A DNA stretch of 64,000 bases from an uncultured Paracoccaceae bacterium (GCA_947493255.1 CANLQK010000006.1:248001-312000); one strand, 5' to 3'. Counted from the stretch's first letter, positions 26,017 to 35,474 are shown. Program-made: numbers and translations. The notes: generated by a model not told the origin, from the sequence alone.

Positions 26017-26793
26017 TTACTTGTCGCGGAACTGCGGTTCACGCTTTTCAATATAGGAGGCCATGCCTTCTGCCTGATCTTCTGTCGCGAAGAGCGACTG
26101 GAACATGCGGCGCTCGTAATTGATGCCTTCCGCGAGGGTTGTTTCGTAGGCACGATTGACTGTGTCCTTAACAGCCATCGACGCCAGAATCGATTTTTCC
26201 GCGATCTTGTTGGCTGCAGATAGTGCTTCTTCGCGCAGCTTCTTTGCAGGGACAACACGGCTTACGAGACCGGATTGTTCTGCCTCTGCCGCATCCATGA
26301 AGCGGCCCGTAAGGTGCATGTCCATTGATTTCGATTTGCCGACAAAACGCGTCAAACGTTGTGTGCCGCCAATACCGGCAATCACACCAAGGTTGATTTC
26401 CGGTTGTCCGAATTTCGCAGTATCGGCGGCAATAATGAAGTCACACATCATCGCCAGTTCGCAACCACCGCCCAGCGCAAAACCGGCAACGGCAGCGATG
26501 ATGGGTTTGCGTGTTTTCAAGAATTTGTCGGTTTCTTCACCAAAGAAGTTGCTTCTGTACATGTCGACAAACGACTGTTCCGCCATTTCTTTAATGTCAG
26601 CGCCGGCTGCAAATGCTTTTTCGGAACCGGTTAGAACAATACACCGGATTTTCTTATCCGCATCTGCATCGGCCACGGCCTGTGCCAGTTCGCCAAGCAG
26701 CTTCCCGTTGAGGGCATTAAGCGCCTCAGGGCGGTTGAGCGTGATGACGGCAACGTCATCGACATTCTCTAGAATGATCGTTTCAAAGGCCAT
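26017..26793 (-). CDS. Enoyl-CoA hydratase
   Basis: 258 residues, crotonase fold. It hydrates trans-2-enoyl-CoA in fatty-acid beta-oxidation. Oxyanion-hole segments are [15 protein letters not shown] (near 65) and [18 protein letters not shown] (near 102). The catalytic Glu pair is placed as in FadB/EchA: one in GGGCELAM and one in [21 protein letters not shown]. The start at 26793 has a GGAG about 11 nt upstream; the nine extra residues of the longer frame are unlikely. Confidence 0.93.
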   Translation of the reverse strand: MAFETIILENVDDVAVITLNRPEALNALNGKLLGELAQAVADADADKKIRCIVLTGSEKAFAAGADIKEMAEQSFVDMYRSNFFGEETDKFLKTRKPIIAAVAGFALGGGCELAMMCDFIIAADTAKFGQPEINLGVIAGIGGTQRLTRFVGKSKSMDMHLTGRFMDAAEAEQSGLVSRVVPAKKLREEALSAANKIAEKSILASMAVKDTVNRAYETTLAEGINYERRMFQSLFATEDQAEGMASYIEKREPQFRDK

Positions 26794-26858
26794 TATGGGT
26801 AGGCTCCTCGCAGATTCCATAAGCGCCTACGAATACCTCAGCCAGCGCCGTTATCAAG

Positions 26859-27710
26859 CTATCTTTGACATTGCGGGCAATAGAAGGTCGATCGTCCCGA
26901 CTGTGTGATACGGGCGATTAGACCTGTACAATCAGGGGTTTGGCAAGGATTCCCTTCACGATCGTAAGCCTGAAATCCGTGTTGAAAATAACCTAATTCA
27001 CCATCCGCTTGACGATAATCGCGCAGGGATGAGCCACCCGCCGCGATGGCTTCTGACAGGACATCACGGATGATTGGGACAAGGGAATTGACCCGCTGTT
27101 TCGAGAGCGACCCCGCCTTACGTTTGGGGTTAATTCGGGCACGATATAGAACTTCACAAACGTAGATATTACCCAAACCAGCAACGATCCGTTGATCGAG
27201 AAGCGCCGTCTTTATGGGGGTGTTCTTACCTGTGAGCTTGTCGACAAGGTATGGCGCATTAAAGGCATTGCCCAACGGTTCTGGGCCAATGGGCTTGATC
27301 AGCCAATGTTCATCAAGGGCCGTGGTTTTGGCGAGATCCATTGCCCCGAACCGACGAGGGTCATTGAAGGTGATGCGTGCGCCATTTTCCATGTGAAACA
27401 CAACGTGGTCATGTTTTTCAGGCGCGGGATGGTCGTGATGAAATTGTCCCAATGGGTCACCCGATACTGTCATGCGACCTGACATGCCCAAATGGATGAT
27501 CAAGGTTTCGCCAGAATCGAGATCGGCCAACACATATTTGGAACGTCGCCGCAACGCCATCACACGCGCGCCGGTTAAGCGCGCGGCCATGTTTTCGGGA
27601 AACGGCCAACGCAGATCGGGTCGATTCACATCGGCACGTATGATGATCTGCTTTTCCATCGACGGCGCGAGGCCGGTTCGGACGGTTTCAACCTCGGGAA
27701 GTTCGGGCAT
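26859..27710 (-). CDS. mutM: Formamidopyrimidine-DNA glycosylase
   Basis: 283 residues. It excises oxidised purines such as 8-oxoguanine. The catalytic N-terminal Pro2-Glu3 is in [14 protein letters not shown], the helix-two-turns-helix region has [23 protein letters not shown], and the C-terminal zinc finger has four Cys ([10 protein letters not shown] and FYCPQCQR). The start must be 27710, because the catalytic proline has to be residue 2 after Met removal. It overlaps the upstream membrane-protein gene by 23 nt. Confidence 0.97.
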   Translation of the reverse strand: MPELPEVETVRTGLAPSMEKQIIIRADVNRPDLRWPFPENMAARLTGARVMALRRRSKYVLADLDSGETLIIHLGMSGRMTVSGDPLGQFHHDHPAPEKHDHVVFHMENGARITFNDPRRFGAMDLAKTTALDEHWLIKPIGPEPLGNAFNAPYLVDKLTGKNTPIKTALLDQRIVAGLGNIYVCEVLYRARINPKRKAGSLSKQRVNSLVPIIRDVLSEAIAAGGSSLRDYRQADGELGYFQHGFQAYDREGNPCQTPDCTGLIARITQSGRSTFYCPQCQR

Positions 27711-28395
27711 TGCGCACCTTTCGTGTGGCCATGAGGGACGCCATCGCCTTGAGTTTGGGGTCGAATTCACCGAGCCGCGTGAGCAGCTCGCTGTAACCGC
27801 TAAAGGATGCCAGAATGCGCATTTTGTCACCAGACGCCGCATGAATGACAATGCCCCCTGCAAAGGATTTTCCGTGTGGGGCAACAGATGCAATGTCTGC
27901 AAAGCTGATAAATTGGCGACGGTGTAACACGCGACGGCGTTCAAGCCGGTCCGCGTGGACATAGATGCAGGTTTGCGAAACCTCGATCGCGGCCATTCCC
28001 AGAATCGTAAAGATCAGCAAGCCAGAAAATGTAAGCCAGTCTTTCGTCGTCACGTCGGGTGACTGCAGGACGACAAGGGCATAGAACACCGTGCCGCCAC
28101 CAAAAAAGAAGACTGCGAACCAGATCATCCCTCCCAACCCGTTCTGGCGCATCACCAAGACCTCGGTGGTGCCAATGCCAGTTTCATGGCGAATGTGTGT
28201 GCGGTCAGCATCTGCCCAGTGGCCATGAGTTCTGCTGGCGATTGACCGTTTCGTCGACCGATGGATCACCCAATATTTGAACCAGATCAGGACGCCGCCG
28301 ATTGAGAAGGCGATTAAGAAGACGATGGGGGCTTGGGCAATGGCCGCTGGAAGCCCTGCGATTGCTTCAAATCGATCTGTGAAATAACTGCCCAT
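27688..28395 (-). CDS. Hypothetical membrane protein with a PH-like tail
   Basis: 235 residues from ATG 28395. There is a TM helix near 17-35 ([20 protein letters not shown]) and two more around 90-150 ([22 protein letters not shown] and [19 protein letters not shown]). The C-terminal part reads like a bacterial PH/DUF-type membrane-associated domain ([29 protein letters not shown]). I do not recognise the family. Its 3' end overlaps mutM by 23 nt, so they are cotranscribed. Between its start and ubiE lies a 79-nt divergent promoter region. Confidence 0.6.
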   Translation of the reverse strand: MGSYFTDRFEAIAGLPAAIAQAPIVFLIAFSIGGVLIWFKYWVIHRSTKRSIASRTHGHWADADRTHIRHETGIGTTEVLVMRQNGLGGMIWFAVFFFGGGTVFYALVVLQSPDVTTKDWLTFSGLLIFTILGMAAIEVSQTCIYVHADRLERRRVLHRRQFISFADIASVAPHGKSFAGGIVIHAASGDKMRILASFSGYSELLTRLGEFDPKLKAMASLMATRKVRNARTSRG

Positions 28396-28474
28396 TTGAA
28401 CCGCGCTGATTTGGCCATTTGTATCCGAAGGTTGGACGCTATATCTGCTAGGTGAACTTCGCAAGGTGACCGCT

Positions 28475-29221
28475 ATGACAGACAACCAAACAACCCATTT
28501 CGGTTTTGAAACCGTACCGGAGGCCGAAAAGGCTGGCCGCGTGCAGGGCGTGTTTTCAAGCGTCGCCAGCAAATACGACGTGATGAACGATGCAATGAGC
28601 CTCGGGATCCACCGCATTTGGAAAGATGCGATGATGGATTGGCTGGCACCGCGACCTGGCCAGCGGTTGCTGGATGTGGCCGGTGGCACGGGCGACATTT
28701 CGTTTCGGTTCTTGAAACGCGCCGGCGAAGCCCACGCAACCGTTTTGGACCTAACAGAGCCGATGTTGGTAGAAGGCCGCAAACGTGCAGAGGCCGCCCA
28801 ACAACAAGAAAGCCTTGATTGGGTCGTAGGTGACGCGATGGCGCTGCCGTTCGCGGACAACACGTTCGATGTTTACACGATCAGTTTCGGCATTCGAAAC
28901 GTGACCCGCCCCCAAGAGGCCTTGAACGAAGCCTACCGCGTGTTGAAGCCAGGTGGTCGGTTGATGGTGTTGGAATTCAACAAAATTCCAAACGACATGC
29001 TGCAAAAAATGTACGACGTGTATTCGTTCAACGCGATACCCGTCATGGGTCAGGTGATTACGGGCGACCGAGACAGCTACCAATATTTGGTGGAATCGAT
29101 CCGGAAGTTCCCAGACCAAGACACGTTCTTGGACATGGTAAAGACCGCCGGTTTTGACAACGCCAAATACCGCAACCTAAGCCTTGGGATTGCGTGTTTG
29201 CATTCCGGTTGGAAGCTCTGA
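28475..29221 (+). CDS. ubiE: Demethylmenaquinone/2-polyprenyl-6-methoxyphenol methyltransferase UbiE
   Basis: 248 residues. It is the C-methyltransferase of ubiquinone biosynthesis, cytosolic and membrane-associated. The SAM motif [20 protein letters not shown] is at about 66-85, and the family signatures [18 protein letters not shown] and [31 protein letters not shown] are all present. The start at 28475 has AAGGTG 6 nt upstream. The next gene, ubiB, starts 1 nt after the stop, so both work in the same pathway and operon. Confidence 0.97.
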   Translation: MTDNQTTHFGFETVPEAEKAGRVQGVFSSVASKYDVMNDAMSLGIHRIWKDAMMDWLAPRPGQRLLDVAGGTGDISFRFLKRAGEAHATVLDLTEPMLVEGRKRAEAAQQQESLDWVVGDAMALPFADNTFDVYTISFGIRNVTRPQEALNEAYRVLKPGGRLMVLEFNKIPNDMLQKMYDVYSFNAIPVMGQVITGDRDSYQYLVESIRKFPDQDTFLDMVKTAGFDNAKYRNLSLGIACLHSGWKL

Positions 29222-29222
29222 C

Positions 29223-30755
29223 ATGCGGGGGCCGCACAATATTATTCGCCTGATCCGTACAGGTGCCACCCTTGAACGTACTGGCGCGATGAAGGTCGTT
29301 TTAGATGCTGCAAATGCGCCGCGACTGATGCGGTTTGTATTGCGCGGGCTGGTTTGGCCGATCCAATGGCTGGGACTGAAAGGCGATGTTTCGCAGCCAC
29401 CTGTGACACGCGCGTTGCAAGCGTTGGGGCCAGCCTACATCAAGTTTGGGCAAGTCTTGTCGACCCGCCCTGATGTGGTCGGGAGCGAACTGGCAGTTCA
29501 GCTGCGGGTCTTGCAAGACAAGCTTCCCCCCTTCCCTGTTGATGTGGCCATTGAAGAAGTAACGCGCGAACTAGGCCGCCCAATGGACGAGATGTATTCG
29601 GAGTTTTCCGAACCCGTCGCCGCGGCCTCGATCGCGCAGGTTCACAAAGCTCGGTTGGTGTCTGACGGTCAATATGTGGCCGTGAAGGTACTGCGCCCCG
29701 GTGTGGAAAGGGCGTTCCAAAAAGACATCGATGCGTTCTATTTTGCGGCGTCCATGGTTGATACCTTGTCGCCGGCTTCGCGGCGTTTGCGCCCATTGGA
29801 TGTGGTTGAGCATTTCGAAGGGATTGTTGCGAGCGAGTTAGACTTGCGGTTGGAAAGCGCATCCGCGTCTGAATTTGCCAACAACACAAAGGACGATGCG
29901 GGGTTCACCCTGCCAAATGTGCATTGGGGATTGTCTGCAAAACGCGTTATGACGCTGGAATGGGCCGAAGGGATTAACGCAGCCGACGTTGATGCCATTG
30001 CAGCTGCAGGACATGATCTGACCGAGCTGTCCGAACGGGTGTTGCAACTGTTTTTGAACCACGCGTTGCGTGATGGATTTTTCCATGGCGACATGCACCA
30101 CGGAAACCTGAAGATTGCGGAGAATGGTGACATCATTGCTTATGATTTCGGGATCATGGGGCATTTGGATGAATACACACGCCGCGTTTACGCCGAAATC
30201 TTGTTTGGGTTCATTCGCCGCGATTACAAACGTGTCGCCGAAGTGCATTTTGAAGCTGGTTACGTGCCCGCGGATCAAGACGTAGATGAATTCGCACGCG
30301 CATTACGAGCCGTTGGCGAACCAATTTTCGGGATGAACGCCGAACAAATTTCCATGGCTCGGCTTTTGTCATATCTGTTTGAAGTGACAGAACGTTTTGG
30401 TATGGAAACACGTACCGAACTGATTTTGCTTCAGCGGACAATGGTTGTTGTCGAAGGGGTCGCCCGCACATTTGACCACCGCATGAACATCTGGGACGCA
30501 GCAAAACCGGTGGTCGAAACATACATCAAAGACAGCATTGGGCCCCGCGCAGCCATGGCGGATCTGGCGAAAACTGCGAAGGTGATGTCACGGTTCGGGC
30601 CACGATTGCCGGCGCTGGCCGAAGCGGCACTGATCAAGCTAAGCGAAGACCCTGCACCCGCTCCGCGCCGAAGCTATTGGGCCGCGATCGGGTGGTCCGG
30701 ATTTGGAGCCATGTTAACAGTAGCGGCAATGTTCTTGTACAACCTGCTTAGCTAG
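29223..30755 (+). CDS. ubiB: Ubiquinone biosynthesis ABC1/UbiB-type kinase-like protein
   Basis: 510 residues. UbiB is an atypical membrane-anchored kinase/ATPase needed for ubiquinone biosynthesis. The KxGQ motif is YIKFGQVLSTRPDVV (near 76-90), the Ala-rich and Lys motif AAASIAQVHKA...VAVKVLRPG lies at about 130-160, and the catalytic and metal motifs are FFHGDMHHGNLKI and IIAYDFGIMGHLDEY. Two C-terminal hydrophobic segments (AAIGWSGFGAMLTVAAMFLY) would anchor it. It starts 1 nt after ubiE. Its end overlaps the convergent flgD gene by 8 nt. Confidence 0.95.
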   Translation: MRGPHNIIRLIRTGATLERTGAMKVVLDAANAPRLMRFVLRGLVWPIQWLGLKGDVSQPPVTRALQALGPAYIKFGQVLSTRPDVVGSELAVQLRVLQDKLPPFPVDVAIEEVTRELGRPMDEMYSEFSEPVAAASIAQVHKARLVSDGQYVAVKVLRPGVERAFQKDIDAFYFAASMVDTLSPASRRLRPLDVVEHFEGIVASELDLRLESASASEFANNTKDDAGFTLPNVHWGLSAKRVMTLEWAEGINAADVDAIAAAGHDLTELSERVLQLFLNHALRDGFFHGDMHHGNLKIAENGDIIAYDFGIMGHLDEYTRRVYAEILFGFIRRDYKRVAEVHFEAGYVPADQDVDEFARALRAVGEPIFGMNAEQISMARLLSYLFEVTERFGMETRTELILLQRTMVVVEGVARTFDHRMNIWDAAKPVVETYIKDSIGPRAAMADLAKTAKVMSRFGPRLPALAEAALIKLSEDPAPAPRRSYWAAIGWSGFGAMLTVAAMFLYNLLS

Positions 30756-31410
30756 ACTCTTCGCGGATCGCGCTGACAGTTGAAGACAATACTGCGACGT
30801 CGCCTTCCATCATGAGGATGATTTCACCAGCTTCGCTGCGCACCTCTTGGACAGATGCATAGACATCGGCCAGATCATCGAGAAGGACCTCTCCGTTAGA
30901 GGAGCTCACCACCCGAAATTCATACAATCCGTGTTCATATGGAGTACCGTCGGCTGACGTACCCGACCATTCGATAGGGTCGGCAGAGACTGGGGTTTCG
31001 CTTCGTTCAACTTCGTTCCCATCGCTGTCATAGACGACCAGTTCCACCGTATCAGCGGTGGCAACCGGGTTCGGAGCGATCGTGATTGCGCTACCCGAGA
31101 AATGGGCAGGCATCGCTGCCCGTGCCTCTTTTCCGACCCAGTCAGCTATTTGCGCCATTCCGGTCGCATTCATCTGCGTCATCAGGGATGTCAAAAGATC
31201 GTTCGTTAAAACCTGTTGTTCGACACCTGAAAACGTAGCCAGCTGCATCGCGTATTCTGCGGAATCGGTAGGATCGAGAGGGTCCTGATTTTCCATCTGG
31301 ACAGTCAACATTTTCAAGAATGTCTCGAAGTCAGAACTGATGACAGTTTCCGACGTCGTTGAGTCTGCCACATAAGTGGTCGTTGCTGATGTGACTTGGG
31401 TAAGGTCCAT
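30748..31410 (-). CDS. flgD: Flagellar hook assembly scaffold FlgD
   Basis: 220 residues. FlgD caps the growing hook and directs FlgE polymerisation. The N-terminal scaffold has FLKMLTVQMENQDPLDPTDSAEYAMQLATFSGVEQQVLTNDLL, the family signature. The C-terminal region shows the Tudor/fibronectin-like half (VELVVYDSDGNEVERSE, then YEHGLYEFRVVSSS). It is downstream of fliK with a 12-nt gap, so both form one operon on the minus strand, a usual pairing of hook-length and hook-cap functions. Confidence 0.95.
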   Translation of the reverse strand: MDLTQVTSATTTYVADSTTSETVISSDFETFLKMLTVQMENQDPLDPTDSAEYAMQLATFSGVEQQVLTNDLLTSLMTQMNATGMAQIADWVGKEARAAMPAHFSGSAITIAPNPVATADTVELVVYDSDGNEVERSETPVSADPIEWSGTSADGTPYEHGLYEFRVVSSSNGEVLLDDLADVYASVQEVRSEAGEIILMMEGDVAVLSSTVSAIREESS

Positions 31411-31421
31411 AATTTATCCGA

Positions 31422-32792
31422 TCAAAGTTTTAGGTCGAGCCCGCTAGATGCGGTATGTCGAGGCGTTGAAATTTCTGGTTGCGTCAACACGACATCTGCC
31501 GACATGCCGTCGGATGACGTGGGCGATTGTTTTGAGGGGCTCTCACCATCGGTGTCGCCGTCGCTTTGGAAGTCGAACGTAGGGTTGTCGTAACCAAGTT
31601 CCGAGAAGTCTTGCAGCAGGCTGTCGATGTTGCGCCGCATAAGATCTGCGGTTTCAGGGCGTTCTGCGACAATGTTAACAACCAGCCCCGCCTCGTTTGA
31701 TGACAACGATATTCGGACCCGCCCGAGCTCTTCCGGGTTCAAGGCGATTTGCGTGCTTTGGCCTGAAGATTGTGCCAGTGCAGCAGCGATTTGTTGCACA
31801 ACCGTTGGGGCCGCTGTTTTCACAGTGTTGGCCGCGTTCATGGCGGAATTAGACAGTGAAACAGACGTGGTCGAGTTTAGGACAAGTTCTTCGGACAGTT
31901 CTTCAATTGCACCAAGCAATGACACGTGACCCAGAACCGAATTTGCCTCGCCTACGACGTTCATAAAAAGGTCAGGCGCCACAAAAGCGTTCGTGATTGT
32001 TGCTGATGGTGGCCGGTTGTTGGTCAATCCGAATTGAAAGGAAGATCCATTTGGAGCAATGGAAAACTCGGATCGAGGAGGGTGGAGTTCGTTGGCTTGA
32101 ACATCCCTTTGAAGAACGGCTTTCGGTTGAAAGGTAGTTAAGCCATTCATCGTTGAAGGCGGAGTCGTTTTTGCAAGTTCGACGGGGTCTGCGTGAGCCA
32201 GTTCAGTTGTTTTACTGTGGTTCCCCGTGCTCGGCTGCGCCTGAACCTGAGCATTCAAAACCTGCTTATCTGTTACGCCCTGAAAAGTTTGGACGTCCGT
32301 ACTTTCTTTAGAGTCAGCCAACTCCGCTGAGGTGCTGAGGTGCTGACTTGCCTGACCTATGTTCACTTGCGAACGATGGTCTTTCACGTTCTTTGATATC
32401 CGGTCAGGTTCGGGTAGATCGCCATGCGGAGCGCGTGTCGGTGGTGCTGACATCTGGGGCAGTGGATGCGCTAAGGCACCAACCTCACCGATCGATCCAT
32501 CGATAGGCTGATCCGAATTTTCGTTCCTATTGGTTGTGGTTCTTTGCGCGTCGTTCGTTACGACCAAACCGCCCTCTGACATCACGTCATCTGGAAGTTC
32601 TGTATCTTCTCCTGCTTGTTCCACCTCGTCCTCGCCATCGACAGAACGCCATTTACTGTCTCCTTCCCTCGGTTGTTCGGACCAGGCTTTTAGGAAGGCA
32701 CCTTCATCCTCGATCAAGGGCACAGCAGACTGTTCACCTTGAGAGGTCGCAGCCGAGCCTGGCTGCCCTTGCAAGACCTGTGAAAGAATCAT
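31422..32792 (-). CDS. fliK: Flagellar hook-length control protein FliK
   Basis: 456 residues. FliK measures the hook and switches export specificity at FlhB. The long N-terminal part is low-complexity and secreted (many Ser/Thr/Gln/Pro), as in all FliK proteins. The C-terminal FliK domain is recognisable as IALNPEELGRVRISLSSNEAGLVVNIVAERPETADLMRRNIDSLLQDFSELGYDNPTFDF (about 350-415). The gene is divergent from flgJ across a region with a weak CtrA-like site and is followed by flgD. Confidence 0.9.
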   Translation of the reverse strand: MILSQVLQGQPGSAATSQGEQSAVPLIEDEGAFLKAWSEQPREGDSKWRSVDGEDEVEQAGEDTELPDDVMSEGGLVVTNDAQRTTTNRNENSDQPIDGSIGEVGALAHPLPQMSAPPTRAPHGDLPEPDRISKNVKDHRSQVNIGQASQHLSTSAELADSKESTDVQTFQGVTDKQVLNAQVQAQPSTGNHSKTTELAHADPVELAKTTPPSTMNGLTTFQPKAVLQRDVQANELHPPRSEFSIAPNGSSFQFGLTNNRPPSATITNAFVAPDLFMNVVGEANSVLGHVSLLGAIEELSEELVLNSTTSVSLSNSAMNAANTVKTAAPTVVQQIAAALAQSSGQSTQIALNPEELGRVRISLSSNEAGLVVNIVAERPETADLMRRNIDSLLQDFSELGYDNPTFDFQSDGDTDGESPSKQSPTSSDGMSADVVLTQPEISTPRHTASSGLDLKL

Positions 32793-32840
32793 CGGCTTCT
32801 CCGACTCAATTAAAACTAGGTCGTCTTACGCCACTGATCC

Positions 32841-32855
32841 TTACTGATTGTTTAC
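32841..32855. promoter_or_regulatory. Weak CtrA-like motif between fliK and flgJ
   Basis: TTAC-N7-TTAC (32841-32844 and 32852-32855), two mismatches to the TTAA-N7-TTAA consensus. Divergent fliK and flgJ flank it. This is the weakest of five such motifs in flagellar intergenic regions. Confidence 0.35.
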
Positions 32856-32904
32856 CGCTCACCGCTAAAGATCGGAAAAGTAATTCTTGTTGGGAGTCTC
32901 ATCC

Positions 32905-33192
32905 ATGGAAATTCAGCGCGCGTACCAACCTCAACTTGAGGTCGGCCGGCCGACCACACGGGAGGATTCACAGTTGATGGCCGTCGCTAAGAACCTTGAG
33001 GCAGCGTTCCTCGCTGAAATGCTCAAATCAGTTGGTTTTGGCGACACTCCGGAAAGCTTTGGGGGCGGTGCGGGGGAGGATCAGTTCGGATCATTTTTGA
33101 GGGAGGAGCAAGCCAAACGTATGGCAGATGCTGGGGGCATCGGGCTTGCAGAATCGCTATTTGAGGCAATGTCCGGTTACCGCAATGAGTAG
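32905..33192 (+). CDS. flgJ: Rod-binding protein FlgJ (N-terminal domain only)
   Basis: 95 residues. It has the rod-binding domain (AVAKNLEAAFLAEMLKSVGFGDTP and FGSFLREEQAKRMADAGGIGLAESLFEAM) without the C-terminal muramidase domain of enterobacterial FlgJ, the normal form in alphaproteobacteria. It helps build or open a path for the rod. The ATG at 32905 follows GGGAG. The next gene starts 7 nt before its stop, so it is coupled to the flgN-like chaperone. Confidence 0.88.
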   Translation: MEIQRAYQPQLEVGRPTTREDSQLMAVAKNLEAAFLAEMLKSVGFGDTPESFGGGAGEDQFGSFLREEQAKRMADAGGIGLAESLFEAMSGYRNE

Positions 33193-33520
33193 ACGAGCAA
33201 TTGATCGGCTCTTGCGGCTTTTGGATCTTGAGCGGCGCGCACTATTGAAAGGCGACTTAGACACTGTTGTTGGCTTGATCGGAGAAAAGGAAGAGCTGGT
33301 GACCCAATTTGAAGAGACTGGGCCGGCAGAATTGCGGGCCTTATCGTTCAAGTTGGCCCAAAATGGGCGACTATTGGAGGCTGCCAAATTAGGTGTGGGC
33401 GATGCCTTGTCCACAGTGAAAAAACTACAGCAGGCCCGTTCATCGCTTTCGAGTTACGACAGTACAGGTAAGGCGACAGAGATCCGTCAAACACCTGGAT
33501 CGACCGACCGACGTTTTTAG
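33185..33520 (+). CDS. flgN: FlgN-like flagellar chaperone
   Basis: 111 residues, mostly helical, with an N-terminal coiled segment (RAIDRLLRLLDLERRALLKGDLDTVVGLIGEKEELVTQFE) followed by two further helices, the layout of FlgN-type export chaperones for FlgK and FlgL. Its ATG overlaps the flgJ end (ATGAGTAG). It stands between flgJ and flagellin and fits a chaperone for late substrates encoded at 56-58 kb. Sequence identity in this family is low, so the assignment is moderate. Confidence 0.65.
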   Translation: MSRRAIDRLLRLLDLERRALLKGDLDTVVGLIGEKEELVTQFEETGPAELRALSFKLAQNGRLLEAAKLGVGDALSTVKKLQQARSSLSSYDSTGKATEIRQTPGSTDRRF

Positions 33521-33730
33521 AAAATTGAACTTAAAATCAAAGTATTGAGCGGCCATGAATTAAGCTCTCGTTAGGAGAACCCCGCGATGTTGACCCTGCA
33601 CCACGTATTGGTGGCGCTTTTGATCAATTGACCAAAAGCAACCGTCAGAATGACGTTCCTTCCATTCCTGTCAGGAATGGTTCTTGAAAAACTGGCGCAA
33701 AATGCGCCCCTAAATTACGGAACATAAAAT
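33521..33730 (+). promoter_or_regulatory. Flagellin leader with three hairpins and mini-ORF
   Basis: A TTAA-N7-TTAG CtrA-like site lies at 33560-33574. A 14-codon ORF (33587-33631, MLTLHHVLVALLIN) follows an AGGAG. Three hairpins follow: GCTTTTG/CAAAAGC (33616-33639, whose loop holds the mini-ORF stop), CCATTCCT/AGGAATGG (33662-33680, perfect 8 bp) and GGCGCA/TGCGCC (33694-33708). The flagellin ATG has only a weak Shine-Dalgarno. FlbT is known in Caulobacter to bind the flagellin 5' leader, so this is a likely FlbT target. Confidence 0.55.
33560..33574. promoter_or_regulatory. CtrA-like site upstream of flagellin
   Basis: TTAA-GCTCTCG-TTAG, one mismatch to TTAA-N7-TTAA, in the region between flgN and flagellin, 157 nt ahead of the flagellin ATG. 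It lies directly before the leader ORF and fits transcription of the leader. Confidence 0.5.
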
Positions 33731-35005
33731 ATGTCCAGCATTCTGACAAACACCAGCGCAATGACAGCATTGCAAACTCTCAAATCCATCAACACCGACT
33801 TGGCCAGCACGCAATCAATGATTTCGACCGGTCTGGAAGTTGGGTCTGCAAAAGACAACGCGGCGGTTTGGGCAATTTCCAAAACTATGGAAAGTGATGT
33901 TCAGGGTTTCAAAGCGATTTCTGACAGCCTTAGCCTTGGTCAATCCACTATCGCAGTGGCCCGAAACGCATCCGAAACGGTGACCGACCTTCTGACCGAC
34001 ATGAAGTCCAAGATTGTCGCTGCTCAGGAAGAGAACGTTGATACAAGCAAGCTTCAAACAGACATCGAAGCACTGACCGATCAGATCAAATCTGTCGTCG
34101 GGGCTGCGCAGTTCAACGGTCTGAACCTTGTTGACGGATCCCAGACTGATTTTAACTCTGATGGCAACGAAGGCATCGATGTCTTGTCATCTCTTGATCG
34201 CAACAGCTCCGGTGGAGTTATTGCGTCTCAGATTGGCGTTGCAACCCAAAACCTGTCAACGACAGCCGGTGATGACATCACTGCAGGATCGGACACTGGT
34301 GAAATTGACGTTACAACTTTGGCTGCAAACGGCGGTGCGGATACCGTTACGATTTCAACCTTTGCATTCCTTGATACGTCGGGCGGTGCAGCCGGTGCAT
34401 CGGCGGTAAAAGCGAGTACAGCTGGCGTTGATGATACCGTGACAGATGGCCTTGTCGTTGGTGACGCAATCGAAGTTAAGATCGGTGATATCCAGGGGAC
34501 GTATCGCATCCGCGAGAATGATACCGCTGAGTCAGTTGCGACGGGTATTAAAGATGCGTTGCAAAACGCGGGCCTTTCAACCGATGATTATTCTTTCGAT
34601 CTTGCGTCCACACCTGGTGAGCTGGCGATTACTAACCTCACTAGTGATGCGGACATTGATGTTGAATATGGCGTTTCACGCGGTACCGGTCTTTTGGCTG
34701 ATCTTGAGGAAATTGACGTAACTTCAGACCCTGCAGCAGCGTTGTCCATGATCGAAGGAATGTTAGCTGGTGCCATCGATTCTGCGGCAGCCTTTGGTTC
34801 TGCGGAAGGCCGTTTGGAGACGCAGGCTGATTTCATCAGTTCGCTGTCTGACAGCCTAACCACTGGTATCGGATCAATGGTTGATGCCGATATGGAAGAG
34901 GCGTCTGCCAAACTGCAGGCTCTGCAAGTTCAGCAGCAGCTTGGGGTGCAATCATTGTCGATTGCAAACCAGTCCCCACAATCGATCCTCTCATTGTTCG
35001 GATAA
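33731..35005 (+). CDS. fliC: Flagellin
   Basis: 424 residues. The conserved N-terminal D0/D1 helices (SILTNTSAMTALQTLKSINTDLASTQSMISTGLEVGSAKDNAAVWAISKTM...) and C-terminal coiled end (DADMEEASAKLQALQVQQQLGVQSLSIANQSPQSILSLF) flank a Ser/Thr/Ala/Asp-rich variable surface part. Both ends assemble the filament core. Downstream flaF and flbT are its dedicated regulators. Only one flagellin gene occurs in the window. The long leader and weak ribosome-binding site suggest post-transcriptional control. Confidence 0.96.
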   Translation: MSSILTNTSAMTALQTLKSINTDLASTQSMISTGLEVGSAKDNAAVWAISKTMESDVQGFKAISDSLSLGQSTIAVARNASETVTDLLTDMKSKIVAAQEENVDTSKLQTDIEALTDQIKSVVGAAQFNGLNLVDGSQTDFNSDGNEGIDVLSSLDRNSSGGVIASQIGVATQNLSTTAGDDITAGSDTGEIDVTTLAANGGADTVTISTFAFLDTSGGAAGASAVKASTAGVDDTVTDGLVVGDAIEVKIGDIQGTYRIRENDTAESVATGIKDALQNAGLSTDDYSFDLASTPGELAITNLTSDADIDVEYGVSRGTGLLADLEEIDVTSDPAAALSMIEGMLAGAIDSAAAFGSAEGRLETQADFISSLSDSLTTGIGSMVDADMEEASAKLQALQVQQQLGVQSLSIANQSPQSILSLFG

Positions 35006-35013
35006 TGAAACTA

Positions 35014-35069
35014 GCCCGAGGCGTGATCAGTCGTCTCGGGCCACTATTCACAATGTGGCAAAGCCACAT
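35014..35069 (+). terminator. Tandem hairpins after the flagellin gene
   Basis: GCCCGAGGCG (35014-35023) pairs with CGTCTCGGGC (35032-35041) with one G-U, giving 10 bp. A second perfect stem ATGTGGC-AAA-GCCACAT follows at 35053-35069. No U-run follows the first and only GTTTA the second. They could partly terminate or stabilise the flagellin mRNA, lowering flaF and flbT expression relative to flagellin. Confidence 0.55.
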
Positions 35070-35099
35070 GTTTAAGTATCCGTCTCGAAAGGACACCCC

Positions 35100-35474
35100 G
35101 TGAATATCATTGAACAGGCTCGGCAGGCATATTCGCCCCAAACGTCTTCCCTTCGCATTGGACGATCGGCAGAACATCAACTTTTCTCCGAAACGACGAA
35201 CCGGCTGCGCAGTGCAGCGGCGCAATTACCGAAAGGCTTCGCCGCTTTTGCGGAGGCGATACATGCAAATCGAGCGATCTGGACTCATTTTGCATCACAG
35301 GTCGCCGACGAAGAGAATGCGTTGTCTGATGATCTAAGGGCGCGAATATTTTACCTTTCCGAGTTCACCGCATTTCATTCTCGAAAAGTCTTGAAGGGCG
35401 AAGCGGATATTGCGCCACTCATAGAAATCAATATTGCGATGATGCGTGGGCTAAGCCCAAAGGGTGGCTTGTGA
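35100..35474 (+). CDS. flaF: Flagellin biosynthesis regulator FlaF
   Basis: 124 residues from GTG 35100, which is preceded by AAAGGA. FlaF is a positive factor for flagellin synthesis and secretion in alphaproteobacteria, opposed by FlbT. The start (NIIEQARQAYSPQTSSLR) and the segment LPKGFAAFAEAIHANRAIWTHFASQVADEENALSDDLRARIFYLSEF are the family signature. The stop overlaps the flbT start (TGATG), so both are made in a fixed ratio. Confidence 0.93.
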   Translation: MNIIEQARQAYSPQTSSLRIGRSAEHQLFSETTNRLRSAAAQLPKGFAAFAEAIHANRAIWTHFASQVADEENALSDDLRARIFYLSEFTAFHSRKVLKGEADIAPLIEINIAMMRGLSPKGGL

